Source: UBA5972 sp964588725
GTDB lineage: Bacteria > Pseudomonadota > Alphaproteobacteria > Rhodobacterales > Rhodobacteraceae
Assembly: GCA_964588725.1 (NCBI GenBank)
Contig: CAZPQL010000028.1
Span: forward strand, 1-35,695
Length of the DNA: 35,695 nucleotides
Reading direction: 5' to 3'
Every line of letters begins with the position of its first letter. The stretch's first letter is position 1. The notes under the pieces were generated by a model. It saw only the letters and a program-made list of their open reading frames with translations. It had not been told where the DNA came from and did no database searches. This document shows, one piece after another, positions 8,036 to 15,566 of this stretch. The position numbers and the translations under genes are program-made.

Positions 8036-8437
8036 TTAGAATTCTGGTCGCGCCAGATGCCAAACGTCGCCGATACCGTCGCCGGAGGTCTGTCCCACGC
8101 GCTTGTCGCCGGACCACAAGTAAAGCGGCTGGCCCTTAAAGGCCGCCTGCATCTTGCCGTCTTTGCGCCTGATCAGCGAATAGTTTTCGCCCAGCGGCGT
8201 GTCGGCGGCTAAAATCGCCGGGGGCCATTTTCTAGCGCAACCGCCGTAGCAATTGGATTTGCCAATCTCGTCCTTGTCGAAAGTATAAAGCGACATGTGG
8301 TTGTGGTACATGATATAGACCTGCCCGCCATTTGTGCGGCTGTGCACGTACGCGTTGCCGTGCTGATCGGCGGTGGCCGTTCTTGCGCCGACAAATAACA
8401 ATGTGGAGGCTAAGATGATTTTGGTCGTCAATTTCAT
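8036..8437 (-). CDS. Secreted protein with YxF-D repeats (COG4315/lipoprotein_15-like)
   Basis: This 133-residue protein has a signal peptide (about residues 1-23, MKLTTKIILASTLLF... ending TATA). Two short repeats follow, of the type found in COG4315 secreted proteins: SLYTFDKDEIGKSNCYGGC ARKWPP and the later PLYLWSGDKRVGQTSGDG. The two cysteines may form a disulphide. The start ATG 8437 has a GGAG ribosome site 7 nt upstream; an upstream in-frame extension to 8593 has no signal peptide and is not used. The family's role is unknown. No lipobox cysteine is visible, so it is probably soluble in the periplasm. Confidence 0.76.
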   Translation of the reverse strand: MKLTTKIILASTLLFVGARTATADQHGNAYVHSRTNGGQVYIMYHNHMSLYTFDKDEIGKSNCYGGCARKWPPAILAADTPLGENYSLIRRKDGKMQAAFKGQPLYLWSGDKRVGQTSGDGIGDVWHLARPEF

Positions 8438-8634
8438 TGCGCGTCTCCGGTGCGACTCGGGTGTAAGTGCATGCCTTGGCGAATCCGACAAGGCCAATGC
8501 CTGCAACGACCATTTATTGCGCAGCGGCGCAAAACAATTTATCGTCAGATCGTTGCGCAATCTGCAACGATTTTCGGTGGATCGGGTCGTCATTCAATGG
8601 TCTGATTGACGCGCGCCGCACATGCAAGAATCCC

Positions 8635-8663
8635 TTGACGCCTTGCGACGCACGGCCTAAAGA
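8635..8663 (+). promoter_or_regulatory. Sigma-70 type promoter for rpmB
   Basis: A TTGACG -35 box (8635-8640), an exact 17-bp spacer and a TAAAGA -10 box (8658-8663) lie 66 nt before the rpmB start. The -35 is close to the alphaproteobacterial housekeeping consensus, as expected for a ribosomal-protein gene. The rest of the 8438-8728 gap shows no further gene. Confidence 0.65.
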
Positions 8664-8728
8664 CCGCTTTTAGAATTTCGTGGCCGGACCTGATCGTTTC
8701 CGGTACCGGCAAACCAAGGAACCCTACT

Positions 8729-9016
8729 ATGTCTCGTCGTTGTGAATTCACCGGTAAAGGCGTGTTGGTTGGCAACAATGTCAGCCATGCCAAGAACCGT
8801 ACCCGCCGCCGGTTTTTGCCAAACCTGAACGACGTGACCATGGCCTCTGAAACATTGGGCCGTTCGTTCAATTTCCGGGTCTCTGCCGCAGCCTTGCGCA
8901 CAGTCGATCACCGTGGCGGTCTGGACATGTTTATGGCCAAGGCCAAGGATGCGGACCTGTCCGAGCGTGCTTTGAAAGTGAAGAAAGAAATCGCCAAGGC
9001 ACAAGTCACCGCCTAA
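8729..9016 (+). CDS. rpmB: 50S ribosomal protein L28
   Basis: The product is a 95-residue alphaproteobacterial L28, a structural protein of the large ribosomal subunit. Characteristic blocks are MSRRCEFTGKGVLVGNNVSHA, the basic NRTRRRFLPNL and the C-terminal VDHRGGLDMFMAKA. AAGGA precedes the ATG by 9 nt. The gene forms its own transcription unit, with a clear promoter upstream and an intrinsic terminator 22 nt downstream. Confidence 0.98.
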   Translation: MSRRCEFTGKGVLVGNNVSHAKNRTRRRFLPNLNDVTMASETLGRSFNFRVSAAALRTVDHRGGLDMFMAKAKDADLSERALKVKKEIAKAQVTA

Positions 9017-9037
9017 GCGCGCAGGTTTGATTGTTCT

Positions 9038-9072
9038 GAACGGCCCTGCATGGATTGCGGGGCCGTTTTTAT
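9038..9072 (+). terminator. Rho-independent terminator after rpmB
   Basis: The stem AACGGCCC pairs with GGGCCGTT across a loop of about 13 nt and is followed by a run of five T. Position and orientation fit termination of rpmB. Confidence 0.8.
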
Positions 9073-9114
9073 TTGCCGCGGGTGGCGCGCGCGCGATTAT
9101 AGAAAGGGTTTCAC

Positions 9115-9567
9115 ATGCGTCTCTTAATTGGAATGATGATCGCCATAGCGGTTGGCGCTGTCGTCTGGTTTGGTTTCGCCCGTTCAGGGCCTGACGGCGT
9201 TCTGGAAGTCTCGGGGCAATTCATGCGCACGGGTGAAGGCTCTGGTCGGACCGGCGCCGCCTATTTTGTGATCGAGAACAATTCGGACCAAGACGATTTT
9301 CTGGTCAGTGTATCAAGCCCCGCCGGTCGCGCCACTTTGCATACCAGTCTGGAGGACGAAAACGGCGTGGTGCGCATGATCGCGATTGAAAACCCTCTGC
9401 TGATCGCGGCAGGCAGCCGTCATGAATTGCAGCGCGGCGGCGACCACGTTATGCTGATGAAAATAGAACCGGCGCTGGGGCAGGGTGATGCGATCACGCT
9501 GAACCTGACGTTCGAGCACGCCGGGGATATAAGCATCGAAGTGCCGGTCGATCAAAACCGGCCCTGA
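9115..9567 (+). CDS. PCuAC-like copper chaperone, membrane-anchored
   Basis: This 150-residue protein has an N-terminal hydrophobic segment (residues 4-21) that acts as a signal or anchor, followed by a periplasmic beta-sandwich. Putative copper ligands lie in the order His76, Met88, His111, Met113, close to the H-M-HxM pattern of PCu(A)C proteins though each spacing is one residue longer than the classical motif. PCu(A)C proteins deliver Cu(I) to cytochrome oxidase in the periplasm. It comes 28 nt before a membrane-protein gene and a phosphatase gene in the same direction. Copper binding is inferred from spacing only. Confidence 0.75.
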   Translation: MRLLIGMMIAIAVGAVVWFGFARSGPDGVLEVSGQFMRTGEGSGRTGAAYFVIENNSDQDDFLVSVSSPAGRATLHTSLEDENGVVRMIAIENPLLIAAGSRHELQRGGDHVMLMKIEPALGQGDAITLNLTFEHAGDISIEVPVDQNRP

Positions 9568-9595
9568 ATTCACGCAGGATGAACAAGGGATACGT

Positions 9596-10039
9596 ATGAA
9601 CGACTTTAGCAAGCGAAAAGCTCCGTGGCATTTGTGGGCGGTGGGCATCATCAGCCTGCTGTGGAACGCAGGGGGTGCCTTTGACTACCTGATGACCAAG
9701 TTGCAGGCCCAATCTTACCTGGAGCAATTCACTCAAGAGCAGCTTGATTTCTTTTTCGGTTTTCCCCAATGGGTCAATGCCACGTGGGCCATCGCCGTGT
9801 GGTTTTCGGTTCTGGGTTCGGTCTATCTGTTGCTGCGCCGTCGCGCGGCGGTGCCGATATTCTGGATATCGCTGCTTGCGATGATGGCGACGGCCCTGCA
9901 CAATTTCGTGCTGGCCGATGTGACGATGTGGGACATCATGGGTCGTGGCGCGGCTGTTTTCACGCTGGTGATTTTTGTCGTGGCGCTGTTGCTGGTCGTC
10001 TATAGCCGCTGGCTGCGGGTCAACAGGATCCTTGTGTGA
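9596..10039 (+). CDS. Small integral membrane protein, four predicted helices
   Basis: This 147-residue protein has four hydrophobic segments (about 12-29, 60-80, 86-106 and 117-136). The start region KAPWHLWAVGIISLLWN and the segment DYLMTK recall a family of uncharacterised alphaproteobacterial membrane proteins; no function is known. An AAGG ribosome site precedes the ATG. The stop overlaps the start of the phosphatase gene as GTGA, so the two are coupled. Confidence 0.66.
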   Translation: MNDFSKRKAPWHLWAVGIISLLWNAGGAFDYLMTKLQAQSYLEQFTQEQLDFFFGFPQWVNATWAIAVWFSVLGSVYLLLRRRAAVPIFWISLLAMMATALHNFVLADVTMWDIMGRGAAVFTLVIFVVALLLVVYSRWLRVNRILV

Positions 10040-10500
10040 GCGCATCGGTTTTGTTTGTGTGTCTGGGCAATATCTGTCGTTCACCCACGGCAGAAGCTAT
10101 TTTCCGAGCGCAGGCGGCAAGCCGTGAACTGACGGTAACCACAGACAGCGCCGGCACGGGGAACTGGCATATCGGTGACCCACCGGACGCCCGCGCCCAA
10201 GCCGAGGCACGCAGACGTGGGCTGGACCTGTCCGGATTACGGGCGCGCCAGTTCAAAGTTGGTGATTTCAGCGACTTTGATCTGATCGTCGCGATGGATG
10301 CGGACAATCTGCGTAACATCGAAGCCCAGCGTCCCCCTGGCAGCGACACGCCTGTCAAATTAATGTGCGACTTCGCGCCGGATCAGCCTTTGACAGATGT
10401 GCCCGACCCCTATTTTGAAAGCGGCTTTGACGGCGTGTTCGATTTGATCGAACTGGCGTCGGGTGGGCTGATTGACCAGCTTCAGTCTGACCGGCGTTAA
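10036..10500 (+). CDS. Low molecular weight protein-tyrosine phosphatase
   Basis: This 154-residue enzyme carries the LMW-PTP P-loop FVCLGNICRSP near the start (Cys9 nucleophile, Arg15) and the general-acid loop VPDPYFE (Asp124). It removes phosphate from tyrosine in proteins or from small aryl phosphates; in bacteria it often counters tyrosine kinases of polysaccharide export, but no such genes are nearby. It starts with GTG inside the stop of the upstream membrane-protein gene. Its TAA stop is shared palindromically with the stop of the convergent gene at 10497 (TTAA). Confidence 0.93.
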   Translation: MSASVLFVCLGNICRSPTAEAIFRAQAASRELTVTTDSAGTGNWHIGDPPDARAQAEARRRGLDLSGLRARQFKVGDFSDFDLIVAMDADNLRNIEAQRPPGSDTPVKLMCDFAPDQPLTDVPDPYFESGFDGVFDLIELASGGLIDQLQSDRR

Positions 10501-10868
10501 GTATTGTCGGCTTGGAAATCCGGAATGGGCAACGCCACCAGACCGGCTCCGGTCAGTGCCTTGTTAATTGCATTCCAGAAAACGCCCACCGCCGCGTTCC
10601 AGGCTTTTTCAAGTGTCAGCGCGGATAAATTGGCAATAACTTTGGCAAAGTTTTCTACTTTATCCTTAAGTTGTTCCGTCAAAAACTCAATTGTTTCATC
10701 ATCCGCCACATTGCCCATGACCTTCAATTGGGCGATCAAGGCAGCTTGCTTTGCTATTAAAGACGCTTGATTTTGCTGAAACGCGGAAATTTTGTCCCAT
10801 CCATCGCTTAATTCTTCGCCGAGGTTAAAAATCATTTCGTTCGCCATTGCTTCAATATCGATTGCCAT
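10497..10868 (-). CDS. Uncharacterised helical protein (123 aa)
   Basis: The family is not recognised. The product is mostly alpha-helical and acidic at the N-terminus, with an Ala/Gln/Leu-rich stretch (about residues 30-48) suited to a coiled coil and a hydrophobic, Ala-rich C-terminal third (WNAAVGVFWNAINKAL) that could be amphipathic. It has no signal peptide. The overall look (helical, about 120 residues) is faintly phasin-like, but this is not supported by a motif. It lies 12 nt downstream of a lipoprotein gene on the same strand and is probably cotranscribed. Confidence 0.55.
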   Translation of the reverse strand: MAIDIEAMANEMIFNLGEELSDGWDKISAFQQNQASLIAKQAALIAQLKVMGNVADDETIEFLTEQLKDKVENFAKVIANLSALTLEKAWNAAVGVFWNAINKALTGAGLVALPIPDFQADNT

Positions 10869-10880
10869 GTCCCTGTTTCC

Positions 10881-11396
10881 TTACTCGCGCAGAAGTGCGG
10901 TTTCTAAAACCAACACTTGTTGAATCGAAATGACGTAATCCCCTTTCAAGGCACCCGCCACCGCGGGTTTCAGACTCCCTTTTTGATGCAGTTCCCGAAG
11001 TTTCGTCAGGTCCTCGATAATCTCGACGATAATATCGGGTGTGGCAAACACGCATCCGGTGGCGTCGTCGCCCTTGGCGGCGCAAATTTCTGCTACGCGA
11101 CCTCTTCGGGCTATTTTTGTTATAAGCTTCTGCCCCAAAGCAGGCACAGGTCTGGCTCGCGCCTTGGTTTCTAGTGCCCCGAACGCGCCAATAACCTCGT
11201 CGTACCGTTTGGAATACTTGCTGTAACTGTCGCGCGCGCCGCCACCTTCCAGCGCACTAAACAGGGTCAGGGTCTGTTGGTTGGCTTGATTAAGTTCGGC
11301 GACGAATGCTTTGTCACCGGGCGGCGCAAGGCTGATCGTGCAGGCGGTCAAAAACAGAATAAGCGGAACTGAAACAATGCGAAAAATCGTGGCCAT
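10881..11396 (-). CDS. Predicted lipoprotein of unknown function
   Basis: The product is a 171-residue protein with a lipoprotein signal ending LFLTAC, so the mature protein is lipid-anchored at about Cys19. The mature part is helical with two further cysteines (EICAAKG and TGCVFA) that could form a disulphide. ATG 11396 has GGAA 6 nt upstream; an ATG four codons further up is possible. It is the first of a two-gene unit with the helical protein at 10497. No homology is recognised. Confidence 0.6.
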   Translation of the reverse strand: MATIFRIVSVPLILFLTACTISLAPPGDKAFVAELNQANQQTLTLFSALEGGGARDSYSKYSKRYDEVIGAFGALETKARARPVPALGQKLITKIARRGRVAEICAAKGDDATGCVFATPDIIVEIIEDLTKLRELHQKGSLKPAVAGALKGDYVISIQQVLVLETALLRE

Positions 11397-11576
11397 TCTA
11401 CGTTCCATTGCTAAATTTTGGTCAAATAATACCGCGCAACATTAGCAGAAAATGAACAAAATGTCAATTTTGGGTTGAACAGAATAGCGCGGTTTCAAGT
11501 GTGTTTGAAGCCGTTTGATTACCAAAAATAAATTTGGAAAGGTGTTATTCGCAGCGTGCAAAATCGCGGCTTTGAG

Positions 11577-11894
11577 TCAGCTCTTGTCGGGCGCGCAGCT
11601 TTCCTCGGCGGCCACGCCCCACGCCTTGTAGCGGGTCCAGAACGCCTCGTGGCTGCGGCGGTCCGACTGGCGGATCACCTGTGCTTTGTGGGGGTCCTTA
11701 AAAAACGACGCCATCAATTTTTGATCAGCGCGCTTGTGAAAATGCGAATCGGCGACGTGTTGTATGCAGCTGCACAACTCGCGGGTGGCACCGGCCCGCC
11801 CGGCCTTGAGGCAGGCCTTGCGGATCAGATTGCCCGCAGGGGCGCTGGAGGCCAGCACAGTCAGCACCACGGTGAGGATCGCAAAGTTTTTCAT
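11577..11894 (-). CDS. Small secreted cysteine-rich protein (often annotated 'arginine transporter')
   Basis: This 105-residue protein has a signal peptide (residues 1-19, ending SSAPA) and a short mature domain with Cys in KACLKAG, the pair in LCSCIQHVAD and a last one near the C-terminus (ESCAPDKS), plus the conserved stretch IRQSDRRSHEAFWTRY. Roseobacter genomes carry many close relatives that databases name arginine transporter; nothing in the sequence (no membrane helices) supports transport, and the name is probably wrong. It is divergent from lepA, 368 nt away. Confidence 0.67.
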   Translation of the reverse strand: MKNFAILTVVLTVLASSAPAGNLIRKACLKAGRAGATRELCSCIQHVADSHFHKRADQKLMASFFKDPHKAQVIRQSDRRSHEAFWTRYKAWGVAAEESCAPDKS

Positions 11895-12262
11895 GGTGAC
11901 TGCCCGTATAGTGATCTGCATTTTTTCGTCACTAGCACAAAATACCGGTTCGGGAAATGTCGTCATATGAATTTACCGCACTCCCCCGAAAGTTAAGAAT
12001 GAGAAAAAGTAAAGTCTGCGAATACCGCTGAACCACGCGACCTGTGGCCCGGGCAGCAATCACCTGTCGCCAGCAAATTGTGAGAAATTCACGAAAGACC
12101 CTGCACAGCACGCTTTCGCTGACTGCCGGGTTCGGGCGCTGTCCTGTTGACTGAATTGATTTAGTGACCATGGCATGATCCCTGAGCTGTCAAGAGTCAC
12201 TTGTCTTGCAATCCTTGGTTTGCCATTGACCACTCGCGATCACTCCCCCATATCCCGCAACC
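11895..12262. other. Intergenic region before lepA
   Basis: This 368-bp gap lies between divergent genes. A TTGACT at 12147-12152 could be a -35 box for lepA but has no good -10 at 16-18 bp. No tRNA, repeat or conserved small ORF is seen. Confidence 0.4.
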
Positions 12263-14062
12263 ATGACAGACCTCGCCCATATCCGCAATTTTTCCATTGT
12301 CGCCCATATCGACCACGGCAAATCCACGCTTGCCGATCGACTTATTCAGGCCACCGGCACCGTGGCTGAACGCGACATGGAAGCCCAGCTTTTGGACACA
12401 ATGGATATCGAGCGCGAGCGCGGGATTACCATCAAGGCCAACACCGTGCGCATTGATTACAAGGCCAAGGATGGCGAGGACTATATCCTCAATTTAATCG
12501 ACACCCCCGGCCACGTGGATTTCGCCTATGAGGTCAGTCGCAGCATGCGCGCGGTTGAGGGCTCGCTTTTGGTGGTCGATGCCTCCCAGGGGGTAGAGGC
12601 GCAGACCTTGGCCAATGTCTATCAGGCGCTGGATGCGGATCATGAAATCGTCTCTGTGCTGAACAAAATCGACCTGCCCGCCGCTGAACCGGACCGCGTG
12701 GCGCAGCAGATCGAGGATGTGATCGGGCTTGATGCCTCTGGCGCCGTTGAAATCTCGGCCAAATCGGGCCTTGGCATCCCCGACGTTCTGGAAGCCATCG
12801 TCACCCTGCTCCCCCATCCGACCGGCGATGTTGATGCCCCGCTAAAAGCCATGCTGGTGGACAGCTGGTATGACGCCTATCTTGGCGTGGTCGTGTTGAT
12901 CCGTGTCATCGATGGCAAGCTGAATAAGGGCGACCGCATCCGGATGATGAACACCAATGCCGTCTACCCCGTAGATCGCGTCGGCGTCTTCCGCCCGCAG
13001 ATGGACAATGTGCCCGCCCTTGGCCCGGGCGAGATCGGCTTTCTGACCGCTTCAATTAAGCGCGTGGCCGACACCAAGGTGGGCGATACCATCACCCACG
13101 AAAAAGGCGGCACGACCGAGGCCTTGCCGGGTTTTGCGCCATCCCAACCCGTGGTGTTCTGCGGGTTGTTTCCCGTGGACAACGCCGAATTTGAGGACCT
13201 GCGCGAGGCGATTGCCAAGCTGTCCCTGAACGACGCGTCCTTTTCCACCGAAATGGAAACCAGCGCCGCGCTTGGTTTTGGCTTTCGCTGTGGCTTTCTG
13301 GGCCTGTTGCATCTGGAGGTGATCCGCGACCGGCTGGAGCGGGAATATAACATCGAGCTGATCACCACGGCCCCGTCAGTGATCTACCACATCCACATGC
13401 GCGACGGCAGCGTGCAGGAGCTGCACAACCCCGCCGACATGCCCGATTTGACCGTTGTGGACCATATAAAGGAACCCCGCATCAAGGCCACGATCATGGT
13501 GCCGGATGAGTATCTTGGCGATGTTCTGAAACTGTGTCAGGACCGGCGCGGTGTGCAGCTGGACCTGACCTATGCCGGCAGCCGTGCGATGGTGGTCTAC
13601 GATCTGCCTTTGAACGAGGTGGTGTTTGACTTTTACGACCGGCTGAAAAGCGTGACGCAGGGCTATGCCAGCTTTGACTATGCGATGTTTGAATACCGCG
13701 AAGATTTTCTGGTCAAAATGCAGATCCTGGTGAATGACGAGCCGGTGGATGCCCTGTCCACCATGGTCCACCGCGACCGCGCCGAAACCCGCGGCCGCGC
13801 CATGGTGGAAAAACTGAAAGAACTGATCCCCCAGCACATGTTCAAAATCCCTATTCAGGCAGCGCTTGGCGGCCGTATCATCGCGCGGGAGACGCTAAGC
13901 GCGCTGCGCAAGGACGTGACGGCGAAATGCTACGGCGGCGATATCACGCGCAAGAAAAAGCTGCTGGAGAAGCAGAAAAAGGGCAAAAAGAAGATGCGGC
14001 AGTTCGGGAAGGTGAATATCCCGCAGGCGGCGTTTATAAGTGCGTTGAAGATGGATGGGTGA
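12263..14062 (+). CDS. lepA: Elongation factor 4 (LepA)
   Basis: LepA is a ribosome-associated GTPase that back-translocates or remodels stalled ribosomes and helps 30S biogenesis. The 599-residue product has full family length: G1 AHIDHGKST near residue 13, G3 DTPGHVDF, G4 NKID, then the EF-G-like domains and the LepA-specific C-terminal domain ending KKKLLEKQKKGKKKMRQFGK. No start better than ATG 12263 is visible. It is monocistronic by context. GC-rich inverted repeats follow its stop. Confidence 0.98.
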   Translation: MTDLAHIRNFSIVAHIDHGKSTLADRLIQATGTVAERDMEAQLLDTMDIERERGITIKANTVRIDYKAKDGEDYILNLIDTPGHVDFAYEVSRSMRAVEGSLLVVDASQGVEAQTLANVYQALDADHEIVSVLNKIDLPAAEPDRVAQQIEDVIGLDASGAVEISAKSGLGIPDVLEAIVTLLPHPTGDVDAPLKAMLVDSWYDAYLGVVVLIRVIDGKLNKGDRIRMMNTNAVYPVDRVGVFRPQMDNVPALGPGEIGFLTASIKRVADTKVGDTITHEKGGTTEALPGFAPSQPVVFCGLFPVDNAEFEDLREAIAKLSLNDASFSTEMETSAALGFGFRCGFLGLLHLEVIRDRLEREYNIELITTAPSVIYHIHMRDGSVQELHNPADMPDLTVVDHIKEPRIKATIMVPDEYLGDVLKLCQDRRGVQLDLTYAGSRAMVVYDLPLNEVVFDFYDRLKSVTQGYASFDYAMFEYREDFLVKMQILVNDEPVDALSTMVHRDRAETRGRAMVEKLKELIPQHMFKIPIQAALGGRIIARETLSALRKDVTAKCYGGDITRKKKLLEKQKKGKKKMRQFGKVNIPQAAFISALKMDG

Positions 14063-14087
14063 GCGCCGGTCCGGGCCAAAGGTCCGG

Positions 14088-14124
14088 CAATCGCTCCGGG
14101 GGAGCGATTGAGGCGCGAACGCGC
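14088..14124. repeat. GC-rich inverted repeats after lepA
   Basis: CAATCGCTCC and GGAGCGATTG form a perfect 10-bp stem around a GGG loop (14088-14110), followed directly by a smaller GCGCG/CGCGC palindrome. There is no T-run, so this is not a classical terminator; it may be a REP-like element or a Rho-assisted RNA end. It marks the left border of the AT-rich DUF3800 segment. Confidence 0.65.
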
Positions 14125-14289
14125 GGAGCGCAGTCGTGTTTACAATCAGTCACAACAGTGTTTCGCAGCGCGGTTCGTTATTGACTTATTTACGTGTGGT
14201 GAATAAATCTGGAGTCGGAGGTTCGGTTTGTGGAAGATCTTCAAGTGCAGACTTGAAACGATTTTCGCGCAAAGCATTACCTCCTTTTT

Positions 14290-15180
14290 TTATTTTGGAT
14301 GTGGTCTTCCTGTAAATGGGTCCGGCACAAAAAATATTCCAAATAATTGATAATTTTTCCCACCTTCCACAGCTGAACCTCGATACTGGAGGTTGCCACA
14401 TCTTCCAGCAAAGTCGTCATGGATTTCAGCACGCTGTGCTCCGGTAAATTTCCATGCATCTCGTCGAAAGCCCCAGTTGATACAATAAAGACAAAGATCA
14501 GCGGCTTGAACCAAAGGCGCCATTTCTGAGTCCACAAACATCGGTGAAGGAACCACCCAGTTCGACCTCCGCCTGCCATTCTCTGTTTTAGTGTAGTAGT
14601 CTTGTAGTCTACGAATATACCTTTTGTCGTTTTGTTTTTCCGTTTGATCCATAACAAACAATCCGTTTACTTTTTTGCTTTCTAAGAACCAGAAGAACCG
14701 TTCCTGAAGAAAAATGTGATCTTTGCGAAGGTAATGAGCGAATCTAAAATCCTTAGGAGGTTTAACGCCTCTCGGAATTAAGCTGGCAAACAATTTCGTC
14801 TCATATCTTTCTAATAAATCAAATGTCATTTTTGCCATTAACTTGCTGGCTTGGCCATATGCAGTAAACTCCCTCCGACTGGGCGCAACCTTTTGTTGGT
14901 TTTTTGTTACAAACCTTCTTGCGCCGTGCCTGCGAGAGTTGTCGTCCAATATATCTTCTTGTTTAGCCCACTCGTACTTCTTGTTATCAAGTAGTTTTGA
15001 ACCCTTAAGTTCCAAACCCATAGATGATAATCGAAATCCAAAGGCCTCCTCTTCACATTTTTGAAAATCCAGAATAAATCGCCAAATGTTTGAAGAGTGA
15101 ATAGCGATGCCGCCTCTTACTTCTAGAGGCATATTCTTGTGATCATGACCGCTTTCATCCATAAACAGCAACCAACTCAT
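14290..15180 (-). CDS. DUF3800 domain-containing protein
   Basis: This 296-residue protein matches DUF3800: the N-terminal strand LLFMDESGHD (Asp8, Glu9), a middle with conserved charged residues, and the C-terminal motif VDSEMAPLVQAADLCLY. The fold is RNase H-like with acidic residues at the ends of both motifs, so a nuclease role is often suggested; no activity is established. The family is patchy and common in defence islands and mobile DNA. Codon and base use are clearly AT-richer than in lepA and the serine-cycle genes beside it, and the gene stands alone between two inverted-repeat regions, which suggests horizontal gain. Confidence 0.82.
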   Translation of the reverse strand: MSWLLFMDESGHDHKNMPLEVRGGIAIHSSNIWRFILDFQKCEEEAFGFRLSSMGLELKGSKLLDNKKYEWAKQEDILDDNSRRHGARRFVTKNQQKVAPSRREFTAYGQASKLMAKMTFDLLERYETKLFASLIPRGVKPPKDFRFAHYLRKDHIFLQERFFWFLESKKVNGLFVMDQTEKQNDKRYIRRLQDYYTKTENGRRRSNWVVPSPMFVDSEMAPLVQAADLCLYCINWGFRRDAWKFTGAQRAEIHDDFAGRCGNLQYRGSAVEGGKNYQLFGIFFVPDPFTGRPHPK

Positions 15181-15566
15181 GTCTTTATCTCGTATTTTGT
15201 TATTTGAATTGCCCTAAATATAGCCCATACGTATAGGGCCACGCAATTGGACAAGCCTGTGGAAATCCCGTGGGTAAATTATAAATGAGTTATTATTGCA
15301 TTTTTAGTTTCAGTTTTACATAGCTCTTAAGAATTCTACATTCACGTTCAACTCGGGATCTTCGCCCAGGCAGCGCCCCATTGACCGACAGGCAAATGCT
15401 ACGCAATTGCCGATAGGTGACCCGCCCCGTCACACCGCAGGTGTGCCCTCGGCACAACGGGCGCTTCGCACCCTTGGCTAAAGCGACGCATTCACCTGTC
15501 GGCAGTAACCAACAAAGCAGTTTACGCGAGACACCCGGGTCAGGCGCAGCCCTTGGCCCGTGCCAC
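15181..15566. other. Gene-free region between DUF3800 and glycerate kinase
   Basis: The first half (to about 15345) is AT-rich like the DUF3800 gene; the second half is GC-rich and strongly structured. It holds a long imperfect inverted repeat (separate entry) and the small hairpin CACACC-GCA-GGTGTG (15431-15445). No ORF with a credible protein was found on either strand. An unannotated structured RNA or the border of the acquired segment are possible explanations. Confidence 0.45.
15385..15503. repeat. Long-range imperfect inverted repeat
   Basis: CCGACAGGCAAATGCTACGC at 15385-15404 is matched in reverse complement by the segment at about 15484-15503, 16 of 20 bases pairing, around an 80-nt core that has its own hairpin. 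The whole could fold into one branched RNA of about 120 nt or be the remains of a mobile-element end. It is not a tRNA, SRP RNA or tmRNA by inspection. Confidence 0.45.

Noticed and set aside
11577..11894. Arginine transporter
   Set aside because: Common database name for such proteins, but this one is a short secreted protein without membrane helices.
14088..14124. Intrinsic terminator for lepA
   Set aside because: Stable hairpins but no following T-run; kept as inverted repeat only.
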